Assembly: GCF_020740795.1 (NCBI RefSeq)
Contig: NC_067312.1
Span: forward strand, 51,789,905-51,853,904
Direction: 5' to 3'
From: Apus apus
Taxonomy: Eukaryota > Chordata > Aves > Apodiformes > Apodidae
DNA: 64,000 nt
Of this stretch, positions 51,301 through 62,510 are shown one piece after another. Position 1 is the first letter of the stretch. Each line of letters opens with the position of its first letter. Made by a program: the position numbers and the translations under genes. The notes beneath the pieces are model-generated. The model did not search any database. It was given only the letters and a program-made list of their open reading frames with translations, and was not told the origin of the DNA.

Positions 51301-54300
51301 GATGTTTCCCATCTGCCAGCTCACTAACTTTTAAGCCTCATTTTTTTCCAGCTTCAAAGAAGGTACACTACCAGTCAAGAACTTCTTACACATGCACATT
51401 AACCAAATCAACTTAATTTAATAAAAATTAATCAGGATTCCTTGAACATCAGCATTTCTGGTATCCATGGGACCTTCAAGGTCACCAGTCACAGGCACAC
51501 AGCAAGAGCTGGAACATTAAGACCTACTGTGGTCTCTTGTTAGGGAGATCACAGCTGTGACAATTTCTCCTATTGCGTATATGAAATTCAGTAAGGCTCA
51601 TTGCCATGTTCTGCACCATGCTCAGCAGGAGAAACAAAGGTAACAGCACTCTGCAGTCACTGTCTGAATGCCACACCATCAACTTGTAAAGCAGAAAACT
51701 AGCCACTGCATTTTTCTCTTCTACTGTAGCTAAAAAACCAACATGGTGCAATAACAACAGAGACCTGAATTCTACTGCTACTGCTAGATGCAGGGAAGGA
51801 GGAGAGAAAGATGTTTTGTGATGGATCAAGTTTAAACACAAAACATCCAAAAGAGAATCTGCCTTAAAGGTGGTTGGGGGGAGGCCAGTTGTGTTGGGAT
51901 TTTCAAGCTTACTGCACAGAGGCACCCTCCTTGACCTGACTTTTAGAGAAAAGCACTGCCATTCTAGATGCTCAATATCATTAAGTCTCACCAAAAAAAA
52001 GAAAAAAATTACACAAATCACAAATAACACAGTCCATCCCTGAAGAAAAATATCCCTTCACATATGTTCCCATTGTCCTCCTCAGTGACAACCACTTCAG
52101 CATCAACAAGAACAAAAGCTTATGGTTCACTCAATAAGTAACAGCAAGATTAAGTAAAGCAACAATGGTTCTAAGAAGCCACTATCATTGCACAGGTGTG
52201 CCTGAAGTGGTATCCAAATGCTGCAACCCAAATTCTGTAAGACACTGACCTTGGGTCTGAAGTTGGTGGTTGGTCCAACATACTCATGCTGGGCTTTCAC
52301 AGTTCCCCAAGGATGGTGTATTTTGAAACATTCGTTGCAGTAGCTTGCACTGCAGTCCAGGCAGCTCTTGGTGGATTCTTGAGGTGGAGGTTTGCAGAAA
52401 TCGCACATAATAGCAATGGCTGCCCTGGCTGCCTGTCTGTACCTTTCCACAATGGTTTCCAAAGTAAAGTTGCGAAATAAGCCATTGATGCCACGTTCTC
52501 CAAGATCAATGTCCCGCTGGCAACCCGGACAAGGAAAAAGACTCGATCTGGGAGTCAGTGAATTGCGTTTTCTGCCTGTGTAGATACCAAATCCTAATTT
52601 AGAAGGAGCACAAACAGAAGATGTTTAGATTTTAAAGGCAAAAGTGCAGGAATATGTGAACCATTTCCAAACTATCACAGTACACTGTCCAAACCAGTAC
52701 GATAACAATTCAAAAGCAGTCTGCCAAGCCAAAGAAAATATATTTGCCATGACAAGGCAGTGTGATGTCTGAGTCCAGGGAACATTACAAACAACTACTC
52801 TACAATTTAATTCTGTATTAAGATTAATTTAGCTATTCTGAGCCCACCTTCTTCATCTAGTTTTTAATGAACTGAAGCTGCAGCATTTCAAAACACTAAA
52901 CATAAAACCTTCCAGAAACCAGTTGGATTTAGGCTAGCTGGCTGCCCACATAGAGAGCAACAGCTTCATAACATATAAAAGTGAAAGATGCTTATTCCCA
53001 GAGTGAGACTGGTGATTCCCAGACAAATACAGCCAACTTTGAACTTCCTGAAGTTTGCTGTGGCTGAGTCAAACTTATCTGGCTTGTCCCAAAAGGCATC
53101 ACAAAAAAATTAAGAGGAAAACAAGAGAACTAGTTATTACCAGTATGACATCTCAGCCAAATCATTTAGTCAAAATATGGAGAGGCTGACCTGGCCTTTG
53201 CTGAATGGTGTTGATAAAGGAGGGCTGCTAAGGAAGCCCCACACACCAAAGGAGATGCTGAGATGGTTATGTCTGGGAGGTTCCTCTCCCCTTAATGGGG
53301 GAACCACAGATCTGCAACATTACACAGGGTGCAACTATCTCTCTTCACTTCAAAAGCGGACTGCCAACAAGCAGCACTCCTGTTCATCTTGAGTGTGCTC
53401 ACATGGCAAGCGCAGGAAAGCCATGGGATCAGGCCCAGCCAGCATGGGTTCAGGAAGGGCAGGTCCTGCTTGACTAACCTGATCTCCTTCTATGATCAGG
53501 TGACCCACCTGGTGGATGAGGGAAGAGCTGTGGACGTTGTCTCTCTGGACTTTGGAAAAGGCCTTTGACACCATCTCTCACAGCATTCTCCTGGAGAAGC
53601 TGATGGCTCATGGCACAGACAGGTGCACTCTCAGCTGGGTAAAGAACTGGCTGGCTGGCTGAGCTCAGAGAGTTGTAGTGAATGGGGCTGGATCCACTTG
53701 GATCCACTAGGTCACCAGTGGTGTCCCCCAGTGCACAATATCTTTATTAATGACCTAGATGAGGGGATTGAGTGTCTCCTAAGTAAGTTTGCAGATGACA
53801 TTATGCTGGGAGGAAGTGTCGATTTGCTTGAGAGTAGGAAGGCTCTGCAGAGGGACCTGGACAGACTGGATTGATGGGCCAAGGCCAATTGTATGAGGTT
53901 TAATAAGACCAAGTGCTGGGTCCTGCACTTTGGTCACAACAACCAAAGCTACAGCCCTGGGGATGAGTGGTTGCAAAGCTCCGTGGTGGAGAAGCACCTG
54001 GAGGTGCTGGTTGACAGCCAACTTAACATGAGCCAGCAGTGTGCCCAGGTGGCCAAGAACGCCAACAGCATCCTGGCCTGCATCAGGAATAGTGTGGCCA
54101 GCAGGAGTAGAGAGGTGATCCTGCCCCTGTACTCAGCACTGCTGAGGCTGCACCTTGTGTACTGGGTGCAGTTCTGGGCTCCTCACTACAGGAAGGACAT
54201 CGAGGTGCTGAAGTGAAAGGTCTGGAGAACAAGCCCAATGAGGAGAGGCTGAGGGAACTGAGATTGTTTAGTTTGAAGAAGTCAGGCTGAGGGGAGTCTT

Positions 54301-57300
54301 CATTGCCCTCTACAATTACCTGAAAGGAGGTTGCAGGGAGGTGGGATTTGGCCTCTTCTCTCAAGTGAATAATGACAGGATGAGAGGAAATGGCCTGAAG
54401 CTGTGCCAGGGGAGGTTTAGACTGGATATTAGAAATAATTTATTTACCAAAAGAGTGGCTGAACAGTGGAACAAGCTGCCTGGGGAGGTGCTGCAGTCAC
54501 CATCCCTGAAAGTGTTTAAAAGAAATACAGACACAGTGCTTAATGACGTGATTTAAGCACTGAACATGTAAATCAGGTTATAGTAGGGGGATTTAGGTTA
54601 TGGTTGGACTTGATGATCTTCAAGGTCCCTTCCAACCAGGATGATTCTATGACCCTATGATTCTATCAAACAGCTATGCACAAATATCCCCTCTCCTCCA
54701 AAGTACAGTGACCAAAGCCTAAGGAGCCTTTGGAACCTGTTCAAGGGGGTGGCTCACACAGAACCCAAAGCCATTTACAAGTTCATGTTCTTGAGGCTAT
54801 CAAACAAGGAGTGCATCCCCATGCCTCACTCATGAATCCACAAGGCACAACCATCAAAAAGTAGTCCTTTATGTATTTCTGAAGCAGGCTAAGACAGTGT
54901 TAAGGCTTAATATGTAAGCTCTCAGACTCCCCTTACAAAGAAAGAATAAAAACATCCTCTGTACCTAAATTGTGGTTTTAAGATCCCTTTGAGAAGGTAT
55001 AACTAACAAGTATTGGTATAACTAACAAATTTGCTGATGGACTTACAACTTAAAGCTGAATTCTTATTGCTGAAATGGTTCTTCTTCAAAGGGATTTTTT
55101 TCCTCTTCTGTATTTAGTCAGTATCTGCCTTTCATAAATGTTGATGCTTCATTTCTTTTTCAAGTATCCTTGCTGTTACCCAAAAGACACCTGCCTTATG
55201 CCACTCCTGTGGCTGCCTCACCCAACAAAACCTCCCTTCCTATTATAACCTTTCCAGTCTCTTTAAAAAAAAAAAAAAAAAAAAGAAAACAAATACTTCC
55301 ATAAGGAACAAGTTCCTTTAAAAATCTTTGAAATGTGGCCCATGGCAGTTATGAATGACTGTCAGCTAAGAAGCCACAACCAGAGCATGAGTAAATGTGT
55401 ATAAACTGGCAGGCTCAAACTCAGCTAGTCTCATGCCTTTCTGTAGGTTGTGAGAACAACTAGACTGTATTTACATAACAGTATGGGTGACACAAGGCAC
55501 CGGTATAGGACTCTGACTAAGAGAAGCACAGATGTTTGGTTTTTTTCTTATTTTTTTTAGTACTTACTTGCAGCACCTGTAATTTGGCATACACAGCAAC
55601 ACACACGTGCAATACACAGCAACAGCAGCAAAACACAAACTGTACTTCCAGTGCACGCCCCAAGCTAGCACTACACACAGACTGTCTACACAAACTTCTA
55701 CAATGGCCTGAACAAAAAAGATGATTTTGCATGCAATGCCATGCAGTCAAGAGCTACAGAAAGGGATCTGGAGTATTTATATCTGCTAAAGCCAAGAAGA
55801 TAACGATACAGGAACCACCTACAAGCAGTACACTGTAGCAGAGAGCAAGCAATGACAAAGCAAGATAGCAATAAAAATCCAACAAAGTGGTGCAGTGGTC
55901 AAGTTTAAAAATACATTCTGAAATTCTTATCCAGCAGCATGCTTTTGAAGTCTGGCCCAAGTGGCTTAATGTGGAAGGGTTGTTTGTTCAACTCAAAGGT
56001 GAGTTTAGCTGCATCCCAACAGAGGCCTTTCATTCTGTCCACGGTGGACCAAAACAAGACTGTCATCACGAGCCATGCTCTGCGAAGACTGGTGATATTC
56101 TGCTTATGGAAAGCAATCTGGTATCAAGAAGTCTGGCACACCTTCAGATGTCTCATCCCTTTTCACCAACAGCATGTTAAGAGCCTAAGGTTGTTTTTTT
56201 TTCCCCATTTTAAACAGCAGAAGTTTCCCTGCTACACTTCTTGTGTCTTGCCCTGCCACTTCAATACTTACATGGAAACTTCCTACTTTTGCCAAGCAAG
56301 TGTTAAAATATCAACATGCAGGAAGAGTTACTTTGCTTTCTCCTTACAGGATTTCTACATTTGTATTTTAAAAAATAAGCACTGATGAAGTGATAAATTA
56401 CTGGAACGCTGTCTCTCCTACTTTGTTTCAGTTTGCAAAAACTGAATTCTGCTTATATATTAAAAAAAAAAGAAAAAAAGAACAAAACAAACAAAAAAAC
56501 CCACAAAAGAAAAACCCACGGAGAAGCAAACCCCACTGATTTGTAGTCAGATTAAATGTGCGGCTTAGATAAACTTAGACTCTTCCCATATTCTCTATCA
56601 CAGTTTGCCAATCTGCTTTACAACAAAATATGCATTTTCTGAAATACTAGGAATCATTACAATAAATTATTCACTGTGGTTTATAAACACACTGCTTCAC
56701 TTGAAATTAATAGCTCCATCAGTAACTAAAAAATTAGCACAACATATGTGGATGCTCAGACTGCAAACTCACAAATATTAGAATACAGATTGCAAAGACT
56801 CAAGTCAAAGAGCAACCTTGAGTATGTCTTTCAAAGACGATGTTTAAATGTTCAAAGACTACTTTAAAACGTTGAAAAGCCCAACCTCCAGCTGATGCTT
56901 TGAAAAGGGATAAGACATCCTAAAGATAAAACTGTTTTTTCCAAGTAAACAGTATCACCAGAATTCTGTGGTTATGGAAGACATGGAAATTAAATGTGTG
57001 AGAGTTTACAAAAATAAAGATTTTAAAAGTCAACTGGATTCTCATAAAAGTTTTTTTAAAAATATAAATGTATAATGCCACTCCCTCAAACTCAGCTAAT
57101 GCTTTTGGATGGAAGAAAACAAGAATGAAAAAAAAAAAAAAGTGAGAGAAGCCTGTAGCTGAAAAATGTTTTTTTCAGATACTTTAATATTCCCTAAATC
57201 AAGGGCGCTTTCTGAAAAAAGAGCAGGTAAAGACAACTTTCTGAGAACTCTGACAGGGTCCCACAGTACCATTGTTTTATGCCACTTTCAGTCTTCAAGC

Positions 57301-60300
57301 GAGGCAATTCAAACTTCCTCTTCAGATTAGCTGCTTTGTTTTCCACAAAGTGTGAAATCTAGATCTCTGTTTAGCTCACTTCATCTCTTTCTTGAAGAAC
57401 ACTGTATTTCTATAGATTGCTCATGTCCCTGCCAGTATTATGGCAAAATGGAGCTCTGGGGTTTTTTTCTGTTTTTGACAGAGCATCACGTCATGAACAG
57501 AAGTATTTCCATTAACAGCCCACACAGTGGCTTGAGATCCTCTGTCTAGTTCAGTTCTGGAAATCAGATGCACTTAAAACAAAGACACTGGCTATTGTTC
57601 AACCTGTGTCACTAGACACACCAAACATTACAAGTTTATAAATTGAAAATATTTAGTTTTCCTCCTATATTCATGTGTCATGCTAAATCATCAGATGCAA
57701 AACTACCTCAGATTAACACTATTTAAATTTGAATCTGCTTTGTTACCAAACTAAGCAGGCTCAGATCCAATGAGGAACCAGTATTACCTTCTATTGAAAA
57801 GTGACGGCCAACCATGACCTCTAAATGTTACAAAGATCAATCTAACAATTACACTTCACTAGCAAGCCAGAAGTTTTACTGCAACTTGAGCATGTAAACC
57901 CTTGAAACTTAAAAAGCGGGGAGAGGGGGAGCACTGTTGTGATTTTGTTTTAAAAGGAAGAGAGAACCCGAGTTTTTGCACCCATCTATGTATGCTCAGT
58001 CATGCATACATGCAAGAAAAAAATACAATCCAACCCTTAACTGAATTCCAGTCCAGTTGACCTTTAAGTCAGTGTTAAACAGAATGAAAAGCTTTCCTTA
58101 TAGAAGTTCTTTGTGATACCTCTGCTCATTGCAAAAGCCATTTGGTGGACTTGACCACTGACAGAAAGCTGTATGCTAACCAACAATATTTAACTTGAGA
58201 TCTAATTGCTAGACTATCTCTAGCCAATACAAGAAGTGAAGCATTTCTACCTCTCCACCCAAAAGACCTCCTCTGTGAGGCTGTGAACAATGAACAGAAA
58301 GTGTTTAGATATCAAAAAGTGAGGTATACCATTGGTTTACAATGGTTCAAATGAAAAGCATCAACTGTTTACTCTCATGTGGCTGCTAAACTACTGCAAA
58401 GCTGAAAGGCAAGAATGTTTAATTTCCTAGCACATGAAACAACTGTAGTATTTAAGCAGAACAGGAAAAGGAAGAAAGAAGACACTGGGGAGAGGGTAGG
58501 ATATGCAGGGAGAGTATTCCAGACATTCAGTTTCTGCATCATCCATTATTGCTGCACAAGTGTCCACACAACCACATCACATGCCTCTAGTCTAATTACA
58601 CCAACATTGTAATTACACTAAGATTATAGAAAATGGATTAGCAATAAGAAAAATCCTTTATTTTCATGTTATATGAACCATGATATTTTAAATAAAAATT
58701 ATTATTATATATATGTATATATATAACATAACAGTTTCTAAACCAACATTTTAGATTTTAAAAAGCACAGACACTCCATTTTAACTGAAAAATAGAGTCT
58801 ACCAGTTCTGGCCTTTTTTATATTAAGATAAATTGTCTTTGTAAATTCAAGCTGTTTGTGCACAACAAATACAGAATGTGAATCTGTTCCTTCCGGTATC
58901 TCAAGAACTTAAATGCCAAAATCATTTTAAATAGATGATGCTCCTAATGGAGATGGGAAAGACTCAAGTGAAAAGAAGAAACAAATCCACAGCAGGAGGA
59001 AGGTGATACATACATTTTCAAATATAACAATAATGTCTTGATAGGGACATGCTCTACACAAGGCTACCGGAAATCCTAGTGGATTTTTCATTACCCATGT
59101 CAGGCCCCGCTTTGGATATTTTCTGGTATGTTTCCTCCCTTACAGAGCTGGTTTATTACAAATTCTTCCAAGGATCACAAAACAAATGGAGGAAGGCAAT
59201 GAACAGTACTACTACTGGCTACTTCAGATGCCAGGTGAGAATTATACAAGTGTTAAGTTGCAAGCTCGTTGAATATTACTATTACTGGTACCAAACATCT
59301 GGGAGCAAATCTCACACCCTACATAGCGATAGAGCTGTAATACCTGTAACATTAGAAGCAAAGACAGTATAACCTGAATGTCCAAATGTATTATTGAAAG
59401 CTTCCATTTCCATATGCTTTTCATTTTGCAAATCTGAACCGTCTGAGATGGTGATTTTCCTGTGATGTGCATCTGCACCATGTGTGGATTGTGTCACTCT
59501 AGATCACTTCTGCTGCTGCCTGGTAAGAGTGCAAGCTGGAGGCTAGATTGTGATGGGAGATAAAGGATTACCTCCTCACTCAGGCTGCCGAAGGCAACAT
59601 AGGTGGGTGGCTCCCCATGCATAGCCTGTCCCATACTCACACACTTAGCAAGCCACAGTTTTCACAGGGAGATCAGGTCGCATCTGGGCATCTGATGTCC
59701 ACGTTGCAAAAACAGAGTGGACAGCTGCCATAAAAACCAGTGACCACTTCAGTATATGTGTACCATGCCATGCCAGAACATTACACTTACAAGGAGGATA
59801 GACTTGGATTTTGGAGAAGGCAGTCACAAGTGGGCTCTCTTCATTCAAACTTCACATATCACTCCAGTCAGGGCTTAGAAAGAAGCTGAAGTGTATGTGT
59901 GTGTAGGACTAAACAGTAGCAGTGGAGCTGTGCACCTCATGTCCAGAAAACAGAACTGCCATGAGTGTAACTAGCCATGTAGTGTGAGGATTCTCTTGAA
60001 TCATTAGTCTCAAGCAGTCAAGCTCCAGCAAACAAAGCATTCACCTACCAAACTGATGTGAAAGAGTACCCATACTAACTCAGTTGTTTAGAAGCAGTGG
60101 GTGAAACAAAACATCTGAACTTTGAAAACTGGAAAGAGGAGGATGAACATCAGTAACATATGATATGCTAGATACAGCTTTAGGGCTTGTCTTGTGGGTG
60201 GCTCTTCCAGAGCACCATGGAGTGTGGTTTTGAAGTGGATATTTATGCCAGAAGGAAGCCTAAAAGCCAAGATGACATTTCTTTCAAGGAGTATAACATG

Positions 60301-62294
60301 CACAAAGTACTTTTGAGGTATCTGTTTAAAAGCAGATTAACTCATCCATGGATTACACACACAGACAGCTGTAAGAATACTAGTGTTATATCACAAAGAG
60401 TTTGAGGTCCTACATCTAAGTGCTGCTTGAAGCTTCAAGCAGAACACACTGAAAAAGACTGTCAGTGCTGTCTTCTTACAGTCATCTGCCTCCAATTCTG
60501 CAACTATGCATGACCATCATCTATGAAAAATGATTTTATTGCATGCAAAATGAAATGGGTAGGAGAAAACTATAATTTGCAAATTCTGCAGAGGCTCAGG
60601 AGAAAGTCCAAACTACTGAATTTAGGCTGGCCAGAATCTGAGGGAACTGCCTCAACAATACTACTGGCAGGCAATAAAATTGCTAAAATCTACATCTTGA
60701 TGCTACTGAATATGATGCTACTGCATCTTGATGTAACTGAAATACAGGAACAAACAAAGTAGAGAGTTATAATGACTTACAGGATCCCACAAAGACAAAT
60801 CTATTCTGTATTAAATAAAGTGCTTGTTTTCAAAAATACTCCCATTGTTCTTGCCACGGAATGGACAAGACACGCACTACTCCTAAATCATCTCATTATA
60901 CCACAACAGGACTACTGGGAAGACATTTTACCAACACAGATGCCGTGCAGCTCAAATCAAATGTAATGCATAAAAACAGGAAATAGCACAAAAATTCTGA
61001 TACATACCTGATCTACTAATCCTGTCAATTCTGTCCATGCTAGAAGCACAGATTTTAATTCGAGGGCTACTCTGATTAGAAGATTCAGAGCCTCCATCAG
61101 CAAAAGAGTCTTCAAATGCAAAGAGTATTTCTTTCACACATTTGTGACAGACATTGTGCTGGCAAGGGAGGATCAGTGGATGGGTAAATAACTCCTTGCA
61201 TGCTGGGCAGATGAGCTCTCTTTCGATACCCTTAATGGTAACCTTCATGACAGAAGAAAGGAAAACCAACTGTAAGTGCAGAACACATGAGCCAGCAAGA
61301 CTTGCTGCACAGCTGTATGTGCGTGTCACCAAACCCCAGCCCTGGAGAGTAATAGATGCACAGTTTTAGCTGGTTTGAGGAGGTCTTCTGGTTAACACTG
61401 CAAACAAATCTCAATTAAAATTCATGAAAGCTCTAACAACAGTCATTTCAACTGAAGTGAACACTGCCACTAGGCAAACTCAGTTCATCTTTAGGTCATG
61501 TCTGCATTGCAGGGGAGGAGAGGGGAGTAGTCTTAATTCCACTTAGGGACCTAGAGAAACAAAAGCAACCATACTTCTTAACAATAGGAATCCATAACGT
61601 TTGAATCAGCTTGCTCGCTCGTTTTTCAAGAACGGAGGGGGAAGGAAAAAAAAAGAAAAAAAAAAAAAAGAAAAAAGAAATCAGGTGTCCGATTGGTTAA
61701 ACAACAGGCTTTCCTTCCGTATAATTCACATGTAAGGACTGACAGTGTCTTGACTTCATTAGGCTAACAGTTCGAGTCAGAAACACTGTTTGCTTGTTTA
61801 TTTATTTATTTTCGCTGCACAAAGAGGACCCTGTGGATCTATGCAGCTCTTCAGTAATTTAATGACCCCGCAGCCATCTGGCATCGCGCTCCGAGGACGC
61901 AGGATCTGCTGGGAAAGCCAACAGCAAGCGGAGCCCCAACCAAGCATCCCGTGGCGAGAAGAGGAACCGGCCACCCAGAGCTTGCTGGTCCCCTCCTGGG
62001 CTTCCACCCTTCAGCCCCCGGATCAGACCCAGTCACGCCTGAGCCCCCGCAGCGGCTCCCCGGGGCGCAGCCAGCCCCGTCGGAAGACACGACGCCAGCC
62101 AGCCCTGCCAGCGCCGGTGTCGGCCGGGCTGGACGAGGCTCCGGCGGGCAGCGGGGGCAAACACCGCCAGCCACCCCCTCCACCCGCAGCACAAGGCTCA
62201 GCAGCTGAGGCAGGGGACGACAAACCCCGACCCGGCGGCCGCGCCCCCCGGCCGCCCCCGCGCTCACCGGGCTCTCCAGCCGATCGCTCTCCAT
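42012..62294 (-). CDS. TRIM36: TRIM36 (tripartite motif E3 ubiquitin ligase), complete ten-exon coding region
   Basis: Joined minus-strand exons: 62268-62294, 61008-61242, 52250-52575, 48960-49106, 47795-47890, 46618-46871, 45865-45989, 45027-45320, 44425-44722, 42012-42366. They total 2,157 nt, giving 718 residues; mammalian TRIM36 is about 728. All introns have GT/AG ends and phases agree across every junction, with no frameshift or internal stop. Domain order: RING (Cys21, Cys24, Cys36, His38, Cys41, Cys44, Cys103, Cys106), B-box 1 (about 145-175), B-box 2 (about 200-232), coiled coil and COS region (about 246-400), fibronectin III (about 404-501), SPRY (about 515-715). From family knowledge it is a C-I TRIM protein: a microtubule-associated ubiquitin ligase linked to cell-cycle control, the sperm acrosome reaction and, in frog, dorsal axis formation. 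The identification rests on near-verbatim similarity to remembered TRIM36 proteins; the closest alternatives are TRIM46, TRIM9 and TRIM67, which match less well. The exon structure is seen; the function is inferred by orthology. Confidence 0.96.
42688..42760 (-). repeat. CR1 LINE 3' tail fragment
   Basis: Reverse-orientation CR1 end: CATAGAATCATAGAGCCATT then the 'ttggttggaaaagacc' signature. It is about 70 bp long and lies in TRIM36 intron 9. Confidence 0.8.
42783..43290 (-). repeat. CR1 LINE 3' fragment
   Basis: Starts at a tail-like ATAGAATATTTTGGGTTGGA and extends on the minus strand into the C-terminal ORF2 region ([28 protein letters not shown] at 43,061-43,249). It has stops and has lost the RT core. 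It lies 20 bp from the tail of the preceding fragment but is a different subfamily, so it is a second insertion. Confidence 0.88.
44425..44722 (-). CDS. TRIM36: TRIM36 coding exon 9 (SPRY, first half)
   Basis: Two AG dinucleotides compete at the 5' end. Using the first (TTTTTCAG|TTTTCAG) gives the family-matching [13 protein letters not shown]. The second would lose two residues' worth of bases and break the frame. The donor is CCAAG|GTAAAT; 298 nt, phase 1 in and 2 out, residues 502-600. It holds the PRY/SPRY core with [20 protein letters not shown]. The stretch [15 protein letters not shown] differs strongly from the human loop as I recall it, while its surroundings are nearly identical. 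Confidence 0.93.
45027..45320 (-). CDS. TRIM36: TRIM36 coding exon 8 (fibronectin type III)
   Basis: The acceptor is GCATTCCAG|GTCTAG and the donor GCTCCAG|GTATCG; 294 nt, phase 1 at both ends. It encodes residues 404-501: the [10 protein letters not shown] linker and a complete fibronectin III fold with the conserved ISW strand, YVLEY, and the [11 protein letters not shown] segment, ending LHTPPAP. One exon for one FN3 domain with phase 1-1 boundaries is typical. Confidence 0.96.
45865..45989 (-). CDS. TRIM36: TRIM36 coding exon 7 (COS region)
   Basis: The acceptor is TTGCTTTCAG|AATCCA and the donor TCAATG|GTAAAT; 125 nt, phase 2 in and 1 out. It encodes residues 362-404, from [15 protein letters not shown] to LGDLSFHFN. 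This is the C-terminal subgroup One Signature (COS) region, which gives microtubule binding in C-I TRIM proteins. The open frames listed on the plus strand here are shadows of this exon. Confidence 0.94.
46618..46871 (-). CDS. TRIM36: TRIM36 coding exon 6 (main coiled coil)
   Basis: The acceptor is TCTCCTAG|TGCAAC and the donor GTCAG|GTATCT; 254 nt, phase 0 in and 2 out. It encodes residues 278-362, beginning [10 protein letters not shown] and containing [20 protein letters not shown], one of the most conserved stretches of the protein. It ends [11 protein letters not shown] plus a split arginine codon. It is highly charged and helical. Confidence 0.96.
47795..47890 (-). CDS. TRIM36: TRIM36 coding exon 5 (coiled coil, first part)
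   Basis: The acceptor is TTAACAG|GAGAAG and the donor ACAGAG|GTAACT; 96 nt, phase 0 at both ends, residues 246-277. The peptide begins [11 protein letters not shown] and ends LLLKETE, with heptad-like spacing of Leu and Ile. A 32-codon exon with this boundary matches the position of the first coiled-coil exon in C-I TRIM genes. Too short for an ORF list; found by following phase. Confidence 0.93.
48960..49106 (-). CDS. TRIM36: TRIM36 coding exon 4 (B-box 2)
   Basis: The acceptor is TTTTCCTAG|ATTTTG and the donor CTTAAG|GTAAAA; 147 nt, phase 0 at both ends. It encodes residues 197-245: B-box 2 with MCPEHE, YCEIC, VCHLC and HANH, then the start of the helical region (TAYKTLK). An extra cysteine at residue 228, next to the zinc-binding HANH, replaces the asparagine I recall in human TRIM36. 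Confidence 0.96.
49107..52249 (-). other. TRIM36: TRIM36 intron 3 (3.1 kb)
   Basis: Non-coding DNA between the B-box 1 and B-box 2 exons. It contains a short CA repeat at 50,874-50,891. A 168-codon minus-strand open frame at 51,524-52,030 has no recognisable domain, and I take it as chance. No transposon end was recognised. Confidence 0.8.
52250..52575 (-). CDS. TRIM36: TRIM36 coding exon 3 (end of RING, B-box 1)
   Basis: The acceptor is CTACACAG|GCAGAA and the donor CCCAAG|GTCAGT; 326 nt, entering in phase 1 and leaving in phase 0. It begins with the split glycine codon followed by [11 protein letters not shown] and carries the last RING pair (CPGC, residues 103-106). Next come the [18 protein letters not shown] linker and B-box 1 with the MCDFC, SCLDC and YCNEC cysteine pairs. 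The exon ends at NFRPK, residue 196. No ATG lies in its first half, so a simple ORF search sees only the second half. Confidence 0.96.
53395..54667 (+). repeat. CR1 LINE in TRIM36 intron 2, antisense to the gene
   Basis: Begins in the RT ([20 protein letters not shown] at about 53,430-53,490), passes a frameshifted catalytic box (FADDIMLGG near 53,790) and the thumb, and ends with GATTCTATGACCCTATGATT. Several frameshifts and stops are present, with two bases gained near 53,560 and missing sequence around 53,735, where the expected GVPQG extension is absent. This is a third subfamily, with a long 3' region. Confidence 0.93.
58699..58730. repeat. TA-rich microsatellite
   Basis: ATTATTATATATATGTATAT-like alternating sequence in TRIM36 intron 2. 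Confidence 0.85.
61008..61242 (-). CDS. TRIM36: TRIM36 coding exon 2 (RING finger, first part)
   Basis: The acceptor is ATGAAG|GTTACC and the donor CAG|GTATGT; length 235 nt, entering in phase 0 and leaving in phase 1. It encodes residues 10 to 88: the first six zinc ligands of the RING (CPAC, then CQH and CHKC) and the serine-rich spacer ending IDRISRS. The open frame runs 5' into the intron to an ATG at 61332, but that extension looks intronic. An ATG at 61248-61246, just before the acceptor, could act as a start only if intron 1 were retained. Confidence 0.95.
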
Positions 62295-62510
62295 CCCGGC
62301 GCCTCCTCCGCCCGCGGCTCCGCGGCTGCGGCCAGCCCGGCGGGGCGGGAGGCAGCTGCCCGGGCGCGGGGGGTGTGCCCGGGCGCGGGGCGGGGGCCGG
62401 GGCCGCCGTCTGCCGGGCGGAGCCTGCGGGGCCCAGCCCGCAGCGGCAGCGCGGCCGGAAGGCGGCGGGGCGGGGCAGCACAGGGAGGAACCCTCCAGAG
62501 GACAGACGTG
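61850..62510 (-). promoter_or_regulatory. TRIM36: CpG-island promoter of TRIM36
   Basis: A stretch of very high G+C with dense CpG, sharply set off from the AT-rich flanks, spans exon 1 and the start of intron 1. Several GC-box cores (GGGCGG or CCGCCC) lie at about 62,335-62,475, upstream of the ATG in minus orientation. No TATA box is evident, which fits a dispersed CpG-island promoter. The transcription start should lie between about 62,300 and 62,510. Plus-strand promoter activity (a divergent transcript) is possible but unproven. Long open frames across the island are products of GC bias. Confidence 0.8.
62268..62294 (-). CDS. TRIM36: TRIM36 coding exon 1 (nine codons, start)
   Basis: The ATG sits at 62294-62292 in a good Kozak context (G at -3 and G at +4). 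The exon reads MESDRLESP and ends CCG|GTGAGC, a strong donor, in phase 0. This joins in frame to the phase-0 exon 2, which begins with Val-Thr-Ile-Lys. It lies inside the CpG island, as expected for a first exon. The mammalian reference isoform, as I recall it, has a longer N-terminus ending in Ala-Lys-Gly-Lys before the same Val-Thr-Ile-Lys. This is therefore either an alternative first exon or a lineage difference. A second first exon outside the window cannot be excluded. Confidence 0.75.

Larger units (their letters stand above)
52576..61007 (-). other. TRIM36: TRIM36 intron 2 (8.4 kb)
   Basis: The largest intron. It holds an antisense CR1 copy (53,395-54,667), A-runs at about 55,264-55,284 and 57,126-57,141, an A/AAC-rich patch at 56,460-56,520 and a TA microsatellite at 58,699-58,730. 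I looked for an extra exon in the open frames at 55,887-56,385 and 59,049-59,372 and saw no recognisable protein. The remainder is unremarkable AT-rich intron. Confidence 0.85.

Noticed and set aside
51524..52030. 168-codon minus-strand open frame in TRIM36 intron 3
   Set aside because: No recognisable domain and no need for it in the reading frame; the neighbouring exons join in phase without it.
61249..61332. 5' extension of the RING exon to an ATG at 61,332
   Set aside because: The extension is not similar to TRIM proteins, and an acceptor AG precedes the conserved Val-Thr-Ile-Lys; it is intron 1.
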